A stretch of DNA of 8,934 nucleotides. It comes from Planctomycetota bacterium. Lineage in GTDB: Bacteria; Planctomycetota; Phycisphaerae; UBA1845. The stretch covers positions 1 to 8,934 of the forward strand of contig JADFOB010000029.1 in the NCBI GenBank assembly GCA_022563055.1, given 5' to 3'. The notes beneath the pieces were generated by a model. The model did no database searches. It was not told the DNA's origin and worked only from the letters and a program-made list of their open reading frames with translations. Below, piece after piece: positions 8,019 to 8,934 of the stretch. The position numbers and the translations under genes were made by a program. Positions within the stretch are counted from its first letter, which is position 1. Each line of letters begins with the position of its first letter.

Positions 8019-8081
8019 GATTGAAGATTGTCGATTGAGGATTGCAGATTGAAAATTAGAAATCCTCAATCGACAATCTTC
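8019..8081. repeat. Heptamer-built perfect hairpin in kinase–AIM24 gap
   Basis: Nine consecutive 7-base units: five GATTGNN (8019-8053), one degenerate AATTAGA (8054-8060), then three AATCNNN (8061-8081). Bases 8022-8043 are the exact reverse complement of 8061-8082, a 22-bp perfect stem around a 17-base loop. On the transcribed strand it lies 11 bases after the kinase stop codon. It could end or protect the kinase transcript, but the only U-run (TTTT on the minus strand, 8003-8006) is about 15 bases past the stem, so it is not a canonical intrinsic terminator. It shares GATTGAGGATTG with the repeat at 4233-4307. No promoter for the AIM24 gene is obvious in the remaining bases. Confidence 0.92.
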
Positions 8082-8093
8082 ACCGGGTCTTCT

Positions 8094-8934
8094 TCAGACC
8101 ATCGCCTTGACATGATCGGCGACGGTGCTTGATTGGGCAAGCTCTGGGCGTGTGGGGAGCCAATCGCGTAGGTGTGTCGCGTTAACCGGCTTGTTGCCCA
8201 TGATCGAGATTTCGATGGCGGCGGCGGCGTTGCCGATGTAGGCGGTCTGCATGAGGTTGTCACCCGACGCCAATGACAGGGTCGCGGCTGCAAGCAGCGC
8301 GTCCCCGCACCCGAGTCGGTCGACGATGCGGTCGGCAAAGGAGGGAAGCAGCTCGCTTCTGAGTCGCCAGGACCACTCCGGTGAGGTGCGGTCCTGACTG
8401 CGGCGCTCGAACATCACCATCCCGCGTTTTTCGAGCGTCACGAACAAGTGGCGGGCCTGTGTCTGATCCAGGAGTTTCCACGCGGTGGCGGAGAGACCGG
8501 AATCGTGGTCGTTTAGCATCGCCCGGACCTCGCGCTCGGTCGGACAGAGCAGATCGACGTGGCGGAAGTTGAGCAAGTTGGCCTGCCCGCCGCTCACGTC
8601 CGCCGTTAGCGTACGCACGCTCTGCCGCAAGGCCGGCAACACGCGCGCGAGCAGGCTGCCCGTAATCATCCCGTACCCGAAATCGCAGAAGATCACCGCG
8701 TCGGCGATCTTGGAGTGCTCCTCGAGAACCCTCGCGGCGCGGCGCTCAGCCACCGAATCCAATGGCAGGCACTGCGCCCGATCCACCTTGAGGATCTTGG
8801 TGTCCTCGGCGATGAAGCGCGTCTTGCGAACCAGACTCGGGCGGGATTCGATAAGCTGTCCGTCCACGCCCTCGGCAGCCAGGAGTTGAGAGACCATCTT
8901 GGACTCGTCGTCCGATGCACCGCCGCTGAGCAGA
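8094..8934 (-). CDS. PfkB-family sugar kinase, RfaE/HldE-like, 5' end missing
   Basis: The frame is open to the right edge, so the N terminus is outside the window; 279 residues are visible and end at TGA (8094-8096). The fragment begins LLSGGASDDESKMVSQLL, the usual PfkB region before the sugar-binding lid. Numbered from the edge it shows RPSLVRKTRFIA (31-42), DFGYG (84-88), CPTEREVRAML (130-140) and the ATP-site signature VDRLGCGDALLA (204-215), where D211 is the expected catalytic base. Spacing and the RPxxxKTRFIA and CPTExEVR stretches resemble the kinase half of heptose-7-phosphate kinase RfaE/HldE (COG2870), which phosphorylates a heptose phosphate for ADP-heptose synthesis. No nucleotidyltransferase domain follows at the C terminus; one could precede it. 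The usual DTxGAGD is DRLGCGD here. The exact sugar substrate cannot be settled from this fragment. An internal ATG at 8897 is not the start because homology continues upstream of it. Confidence 0.85.
   Translation of the reverse strand, partial: LLSGGASDDESKMVSQLLAAEGVDGQLIESRPSLVRKTRFIAEDTKILKVDRAQCLPLDSVAERRAARVLEEHSKIADAVIFCDFGYGMITGSLLARVLPALRQSVRTLTADVSGGQANLLNFRHVDLLCPTEREVRAMLNDHDSGLSATAWKLLDQTQARHLFVTLEKRGMVMFERRSQDRTSPEWSWRLRSELLPSFADRIVDRLGCGDALLAAATLSLASGDNLMQTAYIGNAAAAIEISIMGNKPVNATHLRDWLPTRPELAQSSTVADHVKAMV

Noticed and set aside
8019..8081. Regularly spaced repeats considered as a CRISPR array
   Set aside because: The period is only 7 bases, with no 20-40 base repeats or unique spacers and no cas genes nearby.
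8003..8082. Canonical rho-independent terminator after the kinase gene
   Set aside because: The stem is strong but AT-rich at its base, and no U-run follows it directly; the nearest TTTT is about 15 bases away. It is kept as a hairpin repeat only.

Overview
The window is GC-rich and fully coding on the minus strand. It holds five genes that read right to left: a 5'-truncated PfkB-family sugar kinase of the RfaE/HldE type, a GYF_2–AIM24 (TIGR00266) protein, an 889-residue POT/PTR2-type transporter, an S-methyl-5'-thioadenosine phosphorylase (mtnP), and a very large TPR/PQQ-like beta-propeller protein that runs off the left edge. Both ends of the window lie inside genes. No RNA gene, insertion sequence, CRISPR array or phage feature is visible.

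The gene content suggests a planctomycete-like or related environmental bacterium, probably Gram-negative. The pointers are a giant exported-looking WPxFGG/PQQ-propeller protein with TPR-like regions, a GYF_2–AIM24 fusion, a eukaryote-like MTA phosphorylase with a C-terminal tail, and heptameric intergenic repeats. This is inference from gene style; no rRNA or universal marker is present.

Layout: 8094-8934 kinase fragment; 7982-8093 gap with a near-perfect heptamer-built hairpin; 6986-7981 AIM24 protein; a 5-base gap; 4311-6980 transporter, which starts at TTG; 4212-4310 gap with a second heptamer hairpin; 3294-4211 mtnP; 3159-3293 gap with a direct heptamer array; 1-3158 propeller protein. 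The AIM24 gene and the transporter are almost certainly co-transcribed. The other junctions each carry a 7-bp-periodic repeat, so those genes may be separate transcription units.

The genes do not form one recognisable pathway. mtnP is methionine/adenine salvage, the kinase fragment is probably sugar-phosphate activation, and the transporter is probably proton-coupled oligopeptide uptake. The two least ordinary things are the roughly 380-residue insert between the last two membrane segments of the transporter, which contains degenerate tandem repeats of about 100 residues, and the heptamer repeats that fill every intergenic gap longer than a few bases. One of these repeats is translatable in frame with mtnP and would give a false N-terminal extension.
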